DNA from: JANWHZ01 sp964527385
GTDB lineage: Bacteria > Patescibacteriota > Saccharimonadia > Saccharimonadales > UBA4665
Assembly: GCA_964527385.1 (NCBI GenBank)
Contig: CAZGPZ010000001.1
Span: forward strand, 1 to 62,077
Direction of reading: 5' to 3'
Length of the DNA stretch: 62,077 nucleotides
The position numbers were made by a program, and so were the translations under genes. The notes under the pieces were generated by a model that saw nothing but the letters and a program-made list of their open reading frames with translations, did not search any database and had not been told where the DNA came from. Of this stretch, positions 40,448-49,100 are shown piece by piece. Numbering within the stretch: position 1 is the stretch's first letter; every line of letters begins with the position of its first letter.

Positions 40448-40481
40448 TTGACTTTTCTATGAATGAGCTATAATTAACGTC
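40448..40481 (+). promoter_or_regulatory. Leaderless promoter of glmS
   Basis: TTGACT (40448-40453), a 15-base spacer and TATAAT (40469-40474); the ATG at 40482 follows seven bases later. No riboswitch or glmS ribozyme fold is apparent in the short leader. Confidence 0.65.
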
Positions 40482-42314
40482 ATGTGCGGTATCGTAGGTT
40501 ATATTGGAAACAAGCAAGCCAGCACAGTCGTCCTGGACGGGCTCAAAGCGCTCGAATACCGGGGCTACGACTCAGCCGGCCTGGCAGCCCTGACGGGCAT
40601 ACAAACCATCAAGCTCCTTAAGACCGTCGGTCGCGTGCAGGCGCTCCAAGATATGGTTGAGGAGAACCAGCTTGGCAAGAGCGTCAACGCCATCGGCCAC
40701 ACCCGTTGGGCGACGCATGGCGTGCCAAGCGACCGGAACGCCCATCCCCACGCCAATGCCGACGGAACGATTTATGTCGTGCACAACGGTATCATCGAAA
40801 ACTACCAAGATATCAAGGCTAAGCTGCAATCCAAAGGCTACGTCTTCGTGTCCGAGACAGATACAGAGGTCGTGCCCCACCTTATTGATTACTATGTCCA
40901 CGAAGGCTTGCCTTTCGATGGTGCGTTCAAGGCCGCGATCCGCGATTTGCGCGGCGCGTACGCCATCGTCGCATTATCGACGCTGGAGCCGGACAAACTA
41001 TTCGCCGCAAAGCTGGGCAGCCCGCTTGTCTTAGGTGTTGGCGACCACGAAATGATCGTCGCGTCCGACGCGAACGCGCTCATCGAACATACCAACCGTG
41101 TCGTATACGTAGAAGACGGCGAGACACTCGTCGTTAGCCGCGACACATTCAAGATCGAGGAATTAAAAGATGAAAAACCGGTCAACCACAAGGTCGAGCT
41201 GCTAGAAGGCAGTGCCGAAGCGGTCAGCCTGGGCTCGTACCCGCATTTCATGCTCAAGGAAATATACGAAGCGCCGGCGACGATCAAGAATGCCACTGCC
41301 GGGCGCGTCCTGGCTGATGCCGGCATCGTAAAGCTCGGCGGGCTGGAAGCCATCCGGGAACAACTCGGACACATCGACCGGATCATCATCGTATCGTGCG
41401 GCACGTCGTACTACGCCGGGCTACTCGGCGAATACTTGATTGAGGAATTAGCGGGCATTCCGGTGGACGTCCAACTCTCCAGCGAATTCCGCTACCGAGA
41501 AGAACCCCTGTCGCGCAGCACCGCGGTGCTCGCTATCTCGCAGTCGGGCGAAACTGCCGACACCATCGCAGCGCTGAAAAAAGTCGAGAATTACGGCATG
41601 CTGCGCTTGGGCATCGTAAACGTTGTCGGCTCGACGATCGCCCGCATGACCGACGCCGGCGTCTACTGCCACGCTGGCCCAGAGCAATCCGTCGCCAGTA
41701 CCAAGGCGTTCATCGCCCAGGTGTCCATCCTTTTGCAAATCGCGCTGCTATTGTCACGTGGCGATCAGCCGCTCTACAAGCCGCTGCTCAAGGAACTAGA
41801 AGCATTGCCGGCAAAAGCCGAGGCGGCGCTGAAGCAAGCCCCGCTCGTTGAAAAGCTCGCCAAGAAATACAGCCATGCCCGTGACTTCCTGTACATCGGC
41901 CGGCGCCAGGGATACCCTGTCGCGCTGGAAGGCGCGCTCAAGCTGAAAGAACTGTCCTACATCCACGCTGAAGGCAGCGCCGCCGGCGAGATGAAACACG
42001 GCCCGATCGCCATGATCGACGAACAATTCCCCACCTTTGCTATCGCGACCGACTCCGACCTGCTTGAAAAAGTCTATTCCAACATCGAAGAAATCCGGGC
42101 GCGCAAGGGACCCGTCGTCGCCATCGCCACTGAGGGCAACCAGCACATTGAAAAGCTTGCCGACGACGTCATCTACATTCCGAAAACGTTGCCGCAGACA
42201 TCCGCCATCCTCGAGGCAATCATCGTGCAGCTCTTCGCCTACTACGTCGCCGTGGAGAAGAAACTCGACGTCGACAAACCCCGCAACCTAGCCAAATCCG
42301 TCACCGTCGAATAG
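40482..42314 (+). CDS. glmS: Glutamine--fructose-6-phosphate aminotransferase
   Basis: Makes glucosamine-6-phosphate from fructose-6-phosphate and glutamine, the entry step to UDP-GlcNAc. In 610 residues, Cys2 in MCGIVGYIG is the glutaminase nucleophile, RWATHG and HNGIIENY mark the N-terminal domain, and two SIS domains carry SCGTSYYAGL, ISQSGETADT and LKLKELSYIHAEGSAAGEMKHGPIA. The C-terminus ends in NLAKSVTVE as expected. It is monocistronic, leaderless, and lies between two repeats. Loss of feedback-loop control is not visible. Confidence 0.97.
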   Translation: MCGIVGYIGNKQASTVVLDGLKALEYRGYDSAGLAALTGIQTIKLLKTVGRVQALQDMVEENQLGKSVNAIGHTRWATHGVPSDRNAHPHANADGTIYVVHNGIIENYQDIKAKLQSKGYVFVSETDTEVVPHLIDYYVHEGLPFDGAFKAAIRDLRGAYAIVALSTLEPDKLFAAKLGSPLVLGVGDHEMIVASDANALIEHTNRVVYVEDGETLVVSRDTFKIEELKDEKPVNHKVELLEGSAEAVSLGSYPHFMLKEIYEAPATIKNATAGRVLADAGIVKLGGLEAIREQLGHIDRIIIVSCGTSYYAGLLGEYLIEELAGIPVDVQLSSEFRYREEPLSRSTAVLAISQSGETADTIAALKKVENYGMLRLGIVNVVGSTIARMTDAGVYCHAGPEQSVASTKAFIAQVSILLQIALLLSRGDQPLYKPLLKELEALPAKAEAALKQAPLVEKLAKKYSHARDFLYIGRRQGYPVALEGALKLKELSYIHAEGSAAGEMKHGPIAMIDEQFPTFAIATDSDLLEKVYSNIEEIRARKGPVVAIATEGNQHIEKLADDVIYIPKTLPQTSAILEAIIVQLFAYYVAVEKKLDVDKPRNLAKSVTVE

Positions 42315-42331
42315 CTTTGTCTGTCCTGTGC

Positions 42332-42424
42332 GTCATCCCCGGCTTGACCGGGGATCCAGTAGGAACAAGGCATAGCTATGGGCTATACATCATGTTTGTG
42401 GATTCCCGTTTGCACGGGAATGAC
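42332..42424. repeat. Dispersed palindromic repeat, copy 3
   Basis: GTCATCCCC-GGCTTGACC-GGGGATCCAG at the left, then about 45 bases including CATAGCTATG, then GGATTCCCG...CGGGAATGAC ending at 42424. It lies 27 bases beyond the relE stop and forms one border of the toxin-antitoxin module. Confidence 0.85.
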
Positions 42425-42450
42425 GAGATTTGGAATCAATAGATAATCCT

Positions 42451-42723
42451 TTACAAATCACGGTAAATTTCTTTGCGGTGCCCGACTTTGATAACCAAAA
42501 CAATAAGCTCTTGATCGCGTATCTGGTAAATGATCCGGTAATCCGAATACCTGATACGGTACAGGTCTGTCGCGCCCTTCAGTTTCGTGCTGCCGGCAGG
42601 CCGCGGTTCCTGCGCAAGCCCAGTTATCTTTTGCACGATTTGTTTTCTTACCGATACCGCCAGCTTTCGCAGGTCTTTGTCGACCGACTTCTTGTACAGA
42701 AGCCGGTACACTTTTGCTACCAT
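42451..42723 (-). CDS. relE: RelE/ParE-family toxin
   Basis: A 90-residue RelE-fold protein, expected to cleave mRNA on the ribosome. The basic first half (KVYRLLYKKSVDKDLRKL) and the core with LKGATDLYRIRYSDYRIIYQI and VIKVGHRKEIYRDL match the family, including the Arg and Tyr residues that shape the active site. It follows the antitoxin stop by 2 bases, so the order antitoxin then toxin is standard. It is positioned between two repeats. Confidence 0.9.
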   Translation of the reverse strand: MVAKVYRLLYKKSVDKDLRKLAVSVRKQIVQKITGLAQEPRPAGSTKLKGATDLYRIRYSDYRIIYQIRDQELIVLVIKVGHRKEIYRDL

Positions 42724-42725
42724 GG

Positions 42726-42944
42726 TTATAGTAGGCCTTCGGCTTTGTATGTCTTGACGAGATCGGCGAACGAGTCTTCTTTTTCTGCTGCCCGTGCCTG
42801 AGCGTCCTCAATATCTTCTATGTCCTCAAGGATCTGGTACTTTACGGCATCCTCGACTAAGCTGGATATACTCCTGTCGGACTGTGCCGCCCGCAGCTTC
42901 AATGTCCTGAACAATTTGTCGTTGATGGTGATAGTAGTACGCAT
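42726..42944 (-). CDS. relB: RHH-type antitoxin (RelB-like)
   Basis: A 72-residue protein with an N-terminal ribbon-helix-helix (MRTTITINDKLFRTLKLRAA, SDRSISSLVEDAVK) and an acidic C-terminal tail (EDIEDIEDAQARA) that would wrap the toxin. It should bind its own promoter. TAGGAG lies about 7 bases before the ATG, with direct-repeat-like ATGATG/ATGCTATGATG runs upstream that could be the operator. Confidence 0.87.
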   Translation of the reverse strand: MRTTITINDKLFRTLKLRAAQSDRSISSLVEDAVKYQILEDIEDIEDAQARAAEKEDSFADLVKTYKAEGLL

Positions 42945-43035
42945 AGTTTTCTCCTATATGTCATCATAGCATTTATGCATCATTGCATCAATACGACGTT
43001 TTACTATCATGACATGTTTCCGTAGAGGATTGCTC

Positions 43036-43104
43036 GTCATTCCCGGCTAGACCGGGAATCCAGTAATTATGGATTTTGGATTCCGAATCTTGCCCGATGA
43101 TGAA
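43036..43104. repeat. Dispersed palindromic repeat, copy 4 (right half degraded)
   Basis: The left hairpin GTCATTCCCGG...CCGGGAATCCAG (43036-43063) is intact. The right half reads TTGGATTCCGAATCTTGCCCGATGATGA and has lost most of its pairing. It lies between the antitoxin promoter and ugd. Confidence 0.7.
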
Positions 43105-43150
43105 TGTGCTGAGGGGTGGGGTACAATAGATGTACAAGAATGGAGGGTTT

Positions 43151-44530
43151 ATGCCTGATTCAAAGCCTGTTGTTACAGTTCTTGGGTGCGGGTATGTTGG
43201 CGTGACGACTGCTGTGGTGCTCGCCAATTGCGGCATCAAAGTCTACGCCATCGAACCAATGCCGGCGCGGCTGAATATTCTGAAGCGGGGCAAATCGTTT
43301 TTCTACGAAACGGGCGTTGACGAACTTATCAAACGCGCCGTCGATACGGGCATGCTCACCTTCACCGATTCGTACGAAGCTTCCGTACCAAACAGCTCGG
43401 TTGTCTTTTCGTGCGTCGGAACACCGGATAACGCCGACGGCAGCTCCAATCTCACGTACGTCTTTAACTCCGCCGAGGAGACCGCCAAACATGTTAAGCC
43501 CGGCACCATTTTCGCGCAGAAAAGCACCGTCCCGGTCGGCACCGGCGCCCGCGTAATCGAACTGTTCAAAAAGGGTGGCGCTGATGTGCGCTACGTCTCG
43601 AACCCGGAATTCCTGCGCGAAGGCACCGCCATCGCCGACACGCTGTGGTTCGACCGCATCGTCGCCGGCAGCGACGACCAGGCAGCCGCGCAGGCCATCT
43701 TGGACTTATATAAAGTCATCGAGCAGCATGCTGATGAAGTGGGTAAAATCGCAGGTACCGAAAAGCCAAAGTCAGCACCAGTGCCACAGTATATGCTGGT
43801 GTCCCGCAACAGCGCCGAGCTGATTAAGGTCACAGCCAACGCGTTCCTGGCGCTCAAGATTTCGTTCGCCAACTCCATAGCAAAACTTGCAGATTTGGCT
43901 GGCGCCGATGTCACGCAAGTCATGGACGGCGCGGGTTCCGACCGCAGGATCGGGCGTGCCTTCCTCAATGCCGGGCGCGGCTATGGCGGCGGTTGTTTCC
44001 CCAAGGACGTCAGCGGCCTGATCCGTAGCGCCGAGGAATACGGCGCCGACATGGAGATAATGCGTGCCGCCGTCGAAGTGAATGAATCAATGCCGCATTA
44101 CGTCATAGAGAAAGCAAAAACCGCGCTCGGCGACGCGTCCAGCGACAACGTATTCGACGGCAAGAAAGTTGCCATACTCGGACTGTCGTTCAAGGCAGGC
44201 ACCAGCGATGTCCGCAAGTCGCCGGCAATCACGATCGCCAACACCCTTGCCGAGCAGGGTGCCGACGTGCGGGCATACGACCCGGAAGCGATGGACGAAG
44301 CGCGCGAAGATTTGGACAAATCGGTCAAACTCGCTAATTCTGTTGATGAAGCAGTAAAAGGCACCGACATAATCTTCGTCACCACCGACTGGCCGGAATT
44401 CGTTTCGATGGACTTGAAGAAGCTCGCCAAAGATTCCGGCGCCAAAGTCTTTGTCGATTGCATGAACCGTTTCACCAGCGCAACTGTATCCGCCGCCGTT
44501 TTCACCTATGTTGGCATTGGCAAACCTTGA
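43151..44530 (+). CDS. ugd: UDP-glucose 6-dehydrogenase
   Basis: Oxidises UDP-glucose to UDP-glucuronate with NAD. The 459-residue chain has the Rossmann motif VLGCGYVGVTTA (10-21), the catalytic GGGCFPKDV with Cys282, KVTANAFLALKISF and a late LGLSFKAGTSDVRKSP. Two stretches, around 200-213 (EKPKSAPVP), look like a small loop insertion. GGAGGG lies 6 bases before the ATG at 43151. An ATG at 43130 is too near the TACAAT promoter. It feeds the polysaccharide cluster. Confidence 0.93.
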   Translation: MPDSKPVVTVLGCGYVGVTTAVVLANCGIKVYAIEPMPARLNILKRGKSFFYETGVDELIKRAVDTGMLTFTDSYEASVPNSSVVFSCVGTPDNADGSSNLTYVFNSAEETAKHVKPGTIFAQKSTVPVGTGARVIELFKKGGADVRYVSNPEFLREGTAIADTLWFDRIVAGSDDQAAAQAILDLYKVIEQHADEVGKIAGTEKPKSAPVPQYMLVSRNSAELIKVTANAFLALKISFANSIAKLADLAGADVTQVMDGAGSDRRIGRAFLNAGRGYGGGCFPKDVSGLIRSAEEYGADMEIMRAAVEVNESMPHYVIEKAKTALGDASSDNVFDGKKVAILGLSFKAGTSDVRKSPAITIANTLAEQGADVRAYDPEAMDEAREDLDKSVKLANSVDEAVKGTDIIFVTTDWPEFVSMDLKKLAKDSGAKVFVDCMNRFTSATVSAAVFTYVGIGKP

Positions 44531-44591
44531 TATCATCAATACTCCTCAAGATAACCGACACAGAATTTTCACACCTACATACGTCGTAGGC

Positions 44592-44620
44592 TTGTACACC
44601 GTGTTTATAGTGAGTATAGT
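44592..44620 (+). promoter_or_regulatory. Promoter of the 44642 gene
   Basis: TTGTAC (44592-44597), a 17-base spacer and TATAGT (44615-44620). The leader of about 14 bases lacks a Shine-Dalgarno site. An inverted repeat CCTAC-N7-GTAGG lies just upstream. Confidence 0.55.
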
Positions 44621-44641
44621 AGCGTAAAAGATTTAAGCCAC

Positions 44642-44986
44642 ATGACCAAGCGACTTGCTGCCGATGAAGCAGCTTATAAAATAGCTATTACATCAGGGAC
44701 TTTGGTGCCTCTTCACTTAGAAGTGCCGATCTATGATTTTCACTACTGGAAAATCATCGAAAACCGTTTCCCGCATTCCAAAATAGCGAACGAGAACCAT
44801 TTACTCGTACTAAAACGTGAGTGCGCTATTACCCATATATTGCCAGCTGAGTGGGCGGAATTTTTGGAAATCATGCAACAGATCAGCCATCTATACGACA
44901 ATATTACTTATAATTTGCCAGGCATGAGCAGCGTGAAGAATGTAGTTCACTACCATTTATACCGGCTCAAGCCAGAATATAAATAA
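44642..44986 (+). CDS. HIT-like domain protein (tentative)
   Basis: A 114-residue protein. The C-terminal NVVHYHLYRLKPEY resembles the HxHxHxx histidine triad with the third His replaced by Tyr, and the preceding helix (PAEWAEFLEIMQQISHLYD) and strand pattern fit the HIT fold. HIT enzymes act on nucleotidyl compounds, but activity here is uncertain. It has its own promoter between ugd and the convergent manC, and no obvious partners. Confidence 0.5.
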   Translation: MTKRLAADEAAYKIAITSGTLVPLHLEVPIYDFHYWKIIENRFPHSKIANENHLLVLKRECAITHILPAEWAEFLEIMQQISHLYDNITYNLPGMSSVKNVVHYHLYRLKPEYK

Positions 44987-45014
44987 TACTTTTCCCTGAT
45001 CAACATGAACCATT

Positions 45015-46052
45015 TCAGTTTTTTGTTTTTAGCTTCTTGCTGATCTCACCGACTTGTTGTGACAGGTCCTTGCGTGCCACTAGTATGCCATCAGCCGTAT
45101 TTACGACGACTATATTGTCTAGGCCAATAACAGCCACTGGTTTGTTTTCCTCATTGTGCACATATGAATTCTCTATTTCATCCATTAAAACATTGCCGAA
45201 TACATGGTTGCCTTTTTCGTCCTGTTCAACAGCCTTGTGTAGGTCGTTAAAAGAACCCAAATCCATCCAGTCGAACGATGCAGGAACAACCAGCAGGTCC
45301 TTTACCTTTTCGATCAACGCATAGTCTATCGAGACATTTTCAAAGTCCAGATAGGTCGCCTCGTACTGCTCCGGCTTGGCTTTCAAAAGCTTGTGGTAAT
45401 TATCCGCCCACTCCGGGGCATATTCTTTCAGTGCCCGTTTGAACGTATCCAGCGACCCGACAAAGTAACCAGCGTTCCAGAGATAATTGCCACTTTTGAC
45501 ATACGTTTTTGCGGTATTGTAATCCGGCTTCTCCTTGAACGAATGCACGTTGTGCACGTAGGTGCTGTTCTCCAGCAATCCGGACTTCTGGATATAGCCG
45601 AAGCCGGTCGCTGGATAATCCGGCTCTATGCCGACCAGCACGACACGGCTGTGCTTCTTGGACACAGCACCCGCCACCGTAAAGCTATGGACGAAACCCT
45701 CGTTGTCACGGATATAATGGTCAGCCGCCAGGAAAGCGATCGGCTCGCTTGGGTCATGCTTGCCGCTCAGTTGCACCAGTGCCGCAACGATACAACTCGC
45801 CGTTCCACGACGAGCCGGTTCGACGATGAAGTTCTCGCCAGGCAGTTCCGGCAATTGGTCTTTCACATACTGGATATGTCCTGCCTCCGAAACAACATAG
45901 ATGCTATCTGCCAATTGCTTGGCACGCAAGTAGGTATTTTGGAGCAACGAGCGTTCGTCGCCGTTCACTTTCAGAAGATGTTTAGGATACGACGGCGTGG
46001 ACAACGGCCAGAGCCTCGTCCCCGACCCCCCGGCAATAATCACCACGATCAT
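45015..46052 (-). CDS. manC: Mannose-1-phosphate guanylyltransferase
   Basis: Makes GDP-mannose from mannose-1-phosphate and GTP. The 345 residues contain the nucleotidyltransferase signature IIAGGSGTRLWPLSTPSYPKHLL, then FIVEPARRGTASCIVAAL, FLAADHYI, GYFVGS and a C-terminal beta-helix-like region (SFDWMDLGSFNDL). It lacks the isomerase domain of bifunctional ManC/CpsB. TATACT (46066-46061) lies eight bases before the ATG. It is transcribed toward the HIT-like gene and divergent from manB, its pathway partner. Confidence 0.92.
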   Translation of the reverse strand: MIVVIIAGGSGTRLWPLSTPSYPKHLLKVNGDERSLLQNTYLRAKQLADSIYVVSEAGHIQYVKDQLPELPGENFIVEPARRGTASCIVAALVQLSGKHDPSEPIAFLAADHYIRDNEGFVHSFTVAGAVSKKHSRVVLVGIEPDYPATGFGYIQKSGLLENSTYVHNVHSFKEKPDYNTAKTYVKSGNYLWNAGYFVGSLDTFKRALKEYAPEWADNYHKLLKAKPEQYEATYLDFENVSIDYALIEKVKDLLVVPASFDWMDLGSFNDLHKAVEQDEKGNHVFGNVLMDEIENSYVHNEENKPVAVIGLDNIVVVNTADGILVARKDLSQQVGEISKKLKTKN

Positions 46053-46078
46053 GATTCTCTAGTATACTGCAGCAGCAT

Positions 46079-46106
46079 TTGACATGAAACACTGCAAGGG
46101 CATAGT
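46079..46106 (+). promoter_or_regulatory. Promoter of the manB-rml operon
   Basis: TTGACA at 46079-46084, a 16-base spacer and CATAGT at 46101-46106. This would start a leader of about 65 bases that ends at the AAAGGAG before the GTG start of manB. Confidence 0.5.
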
Positions 46107-46175
46107 GTATGAGTAGCTGGCGCGCATGGAGCACGCTAGTTGAGAAGCAAAAGCGTAAGCAAAGGAGTAATCCCC

Positions 46176-47528
46176 GTGGATGCTATCAACACCATTTTTA
46201 AATCTTATGACGTGCGCGGCAAAACCGGCACGGAACTAACGCGGGAAGTTGTAGAACAGATTGGTCGGGCATTCGCCGACTGGCTACCAGAATCAGAACA
46301 AGTCGCGGTCGGTCGCGATATGCGTACCGATTCATATGAGTTGACTGAGGCGTTTATTAAAGGCATGCGGCGCCAAGGCCGCGACGTGATCGATATTGGC
46401 ATGATCACCAGCGATATGGTGTATTTCGCCGTCGGCAATTGGGAGCTGGCTGGCGGCGCCGTGATCACCGCTAGCCACAATCCTGGAAACGATAATGGCA
46501 TCAAACTGTATCGCGACCACGTCACTGCAGTCGGGCTCGACTCAGGACTAGATAAAATTCGCGATGCGGTCATTACCCGTTCATTCAAACCCGCAACTAA
46601 GAAGCTCGGTAAACTTGAACATAGAGATATCACTAAAGCTTGGATTGAACACTGTCTCCGATTCGGCCCGCGACTCAAACCATTTCATATCGCCATAGAT
46701 AACGGCAATGGCATGGCAGGCATTGTGCTTCCCTATCTTTTACCAAAGTTACCGCTCAGTGCCGAAGTTCTCTACCCGGAACCGGATGGATCATTTCCAA
46801 ATCACGAAGCCAATCCGCAGAAGATCGAAAATCTGCAAGACCTCATAGCCAAAGTAATCAAAGAAAAACTAGATTTTGGTATCGCGTTCGACGGTGACGG
46901 TGACCGAGCTGTGCTCGTTGACGACCGCGGCCGGCTCGTGTTAGGGACCGATCTTATGAGCATTATTGCTAAACATTACCTAGAAAAGCATCCTGGCAGC
47001 GCAATTATTCATGAAGTGCGCACCAGCCGTGCAACACAAGAATTGATCCGCGAATGGGGTGGTATGCCGATCCGCACCAAAGCTGGTCGCGTGCACATCG
47101 GCCCGCTCATGCGCAAGCATGGTGCGGCTTTTGGCGGCGAGACAACCGGGCATATGTTCTTCAAAGAAAACTACGACGCCGATTCCGGCATGATTACAGC
47201 CATTGCCGCAATGCAGGCAATTAGTGATTCAGGCAAAAAGCTTTCTGAACTTGTTGATGAATATAGGCGCTACGCGATGTTGCCCGAGCGAAATATCACG
47301 TTTGCTGGCGATAAAACACAGTTATTTGCGACACTACGTAAGGTATTTGCTGAAGCTAAGCAAGACGAGCTCGATGGATTGACGGTTACATATCCTTACG
47401 GCTGGTTTAATCTACGTGTTAGTAACACCGAACCTGTCTTACGTTTGAATGTCGAAGCGGAGAGTGAGGAAGCACTCCAGCAATTGCTCAAAAACATCTT
47501 AACAATCATTGAAAGGCAGGCGTTATGA
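46176..47528 (+). CDS. manB: Phosphomannomutase/phosphoglucomutase
   Basis: An alpha-D-phosphohexomutase of 450 residues. Visible are the phosphoserine loop ITASHNPGNDNG (Ser100), the metal loop FDGDGDRAV and the sugar-binding GGETTGH. It interconverts mannose-6-P and mannose-1-P or the glucose forms, supplying manC and rmlA. The start is a GTG at 46176 with AAAGGAG 7 bases upstream; the longer reading to 46140 has no site. It overlaps rmlB by 4 bases and opens a tightly packed operon. Confidence 0.9.
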   Translation: MDAINTIFKSYDVRGKTGTELTREVVEQIGRAFADWLPESEQVAVGRDMRTDSYELTEAFIKGMRRQGRDVIDIGMITSDMVYFAVGNWELAGGAVITASHNPGNDNGIKLYRDHVTAVGLDSGLDKIRDAVITRSFKPATKKLGKLEHRDITKAWIEHCLRFGPRLKPFHIAIDNGNGMAGIVLPYLLPKLPLSAEVLYPEPDGSFPNHEANPQKIENLQDLIAKVIKEKLDFGIAFDGDGDRAVLVDDRGRLVLGTDLMSIIAKHYLEKHPGSAIIHEVRTSRATQELIREWGGMPIRTKAGRVHIGPLMRKHGAAFGGETTGHMFFKENYDADSGMITAIAAMQAISDSGKKLSELVDEYRRYAMLPERNITFAGDKTQLFATLRKVFAEAKQDELDGLTVTYPYGWFNLRVSNTEPVLRLNVEAESEEALQQLLKNILTIIERQAL

Positions 47529-48550
47529 AAATACTCATTACCGGCGGCGCAGGATTTATTGGCTCAAACTATGTGCATTACGTCCGTGAGAACCATCCTG
47601 ACTACCAAGTCGTGGTGATAGATAAGTTGAACCAGCAAGGCAATAAGGAGAATCTAAAAGACGTTTTGGACCACATTGAGTTCCACCAGTTTGACTTAGT
47701 AGAGGAAGATAAATTACGACCGATCTTTGAATCCGGCATCGACTACGTCGTGCACTTTGCCGCCGAGACGAACGTTGATCGTTCGATTGAAGATCCTGAT
47801 AGTTTCGTGAGCAACAACGTGCTTGTAACAAACATTTTGCTGCGCCTGTCACGCGATTATAAAGTCAAGCGCTTTCATCACGTATCAACCGACGAAGTAT
47901 TCGGCAGCCTCGAGCTAGGAAGCGAAAACAAATTTAACGAACAAACTCCCTATGATCCACGCAGCCCGTATTCAGCGTCCAAGGCCGGCAGCGACCACCT
48001 AGTTCGCTCCTATTTTCACACCTATGGCTTAAACGTAACAATATCAAATTGCTCGAACAATTACGGCCCGTACCAGGTGCCGGAAAATATAGTGCCTGTG
48101 TTCGCGCTCATGGCGTTAAATGACAAGCCGCTGACAATTTACGGTGATGGCAAAAGCGTGCGTGACTACTTATACGTACTCGACCACTGCCGTGCTATTG
48201 ACCTGATATTACACAAAGGCAAAACCGGCGAGACGTATTGCGTTGGTGGTGGCGAAGAGAAAAATGGCATTGAAATTGCTGACACAATTTTGGAAATTAC
48301 CAGCAAACCACAAAGTTTAAGAACATTTGTTACTGATCGTCCTGGCCATGATCGACGATATGCCATTGACTATTCGAAACTGGCGACTGAGCTTGGCTAC
48401 AAACCAAGCGTAACGTTTGAGGAAGGAATTCGCCAAACCGTCGAATGGTACAAAAATAATCAAACCTGGTGGCAGCCTTACATGCAGAAATTTTACGTGC
48501 CTAAGTTCATGCAGAGCACTAAAACGATGCACGCCAAGCAAGGAAAATAG
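47525..48550 (+). CDS. rmlB: dTDP-glucose 4,6-dehydratase
   Basis: Second step of dTDP-L-rhamnose synthesis. A 341-residue extended SDR with GGAGFIGSNYVHYV, the catalytic HVSTDEVFGS, SPYSASKAGSDHLV (Tyr and Lys) and NNYGPYQVPENIVP. These are strong RmlB signatures. The ATGA start overlaps the manB stop. The C-terminal end is followed after one base by the NUDIX gene. Confidence 0.95.
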   Translation: MKILITGGAGFIGSNYVHYVRENHPDYQVVVIDKLNQQGNKENLKDVLDHIEFHQFDLVEEDKLRPIFESGIDYVVHFAAETNVDRSIEDPDSFVSNNVLVTNILLRLSRDYKVKRFHHVSTDEVFGSLELGSENKFNEQTPYDPRSPYSASKAGSDHLVRSYFHTYGLNVTISNCSNNYGPYQVPENIVPVFALMALNDKPLTIYGDGKSVRDYLYVLDHCRAIDLILHKGKTGETYCVGGGEEKNGIEIADTILEITSKPQSLRTFVTDRPGHDRRYAIDYSKLATELGYKPSVTFEEGIRQTVEWYKNNQTWWQPYMQKFYVPKFMQSTKTMHAKQGK

Positions 48551-48551
48551 C

Positions 48552-49100
48552 ATGGGCGGATGGAAAACATTATCGACCAGAATCGCTTACGAAAACCCAT
48601 TCATGCGCGTCCACGAAGATCAGGTTATAAACCCTGCTGGTAAGCCGACTATATATGGGTACTGTGAATCAACAGAGGCGGCAGCCTATATCGCTGCCAT
48701 CGACGACAATGCATATCTATACTTTATAGAACAGTACCGCTACCCACTAAAACAGAATTCCTGGGAACTTATTGCCGGGCGTATTCCAAATTCAGAAGAT
48801 ACAATGATCGGCGCCCGGCGTGAACTTTTTGAGGAAGCGGGCCTTGAGGCAGGAGAGCTGATCAGCCTCGGCAAACTTCACGCCGCGCCGGGCATCACAA
48901 CTTTTACCTGGACCGTGTTTTTAGCACGTGCACTACAAAAGACAGGAAAAGGACTAGACCGCGCTGACGGCATCTCACGAATCAAAAAATTTTCGTTTAA
49001 GGATGTAGACCGCATGATCAGAACCGGCAAGATTACTTGCGCAACCAGTATTGCAGCATACTATTTAGCAAAAGCATATTGGGAGGAAACCTATGTTTGA
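48552..49100 (+). CDS. NUDIX hydrolase, ADP-ribose pyrophosphatase-like, in the rml operon
   Basis: A 182-residue NUDIX enzyme with an exact box: Gly76, x5, Glu82, x7, Arg90-Glu91, then EExG at 94-97. The YFIEQYRYPLKQNSWELIAGRI lead-in is that of the NudF/ADP-ribose or ADP-sugar pyrophosphatases. Position between rmlB and rmlC, with short spacing and an 8-base overlap to rmlC, suggests that it acts on a nucleotide sugar or its by-product. AAGGA lies before the ATG. The longer frame from 48417 lies inside rmlB. Confidence 0.87.
   Translation: MGGWKTLSTRIAYENPFMRVHEDQVINPAGKPTIYGYCESTEAAAYIAAIDDNAYLYFIEQYRYPLKQNSWELIAGRIPNSEDTMIGARRELFEEAGLEAGELISLGKLHAAPGITTFTWTVFLARALQKTGKGLDRADGISRIKKFSFKDVDRMIRTGKITCATSIAAYYLAKAYWEETYV

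Noticed and set aside
40184..40481. glmS ribozyme or riboswitch before glmS
   Set aside because: The promoter is only seven bases from the ATG, leaving no leader RNA.
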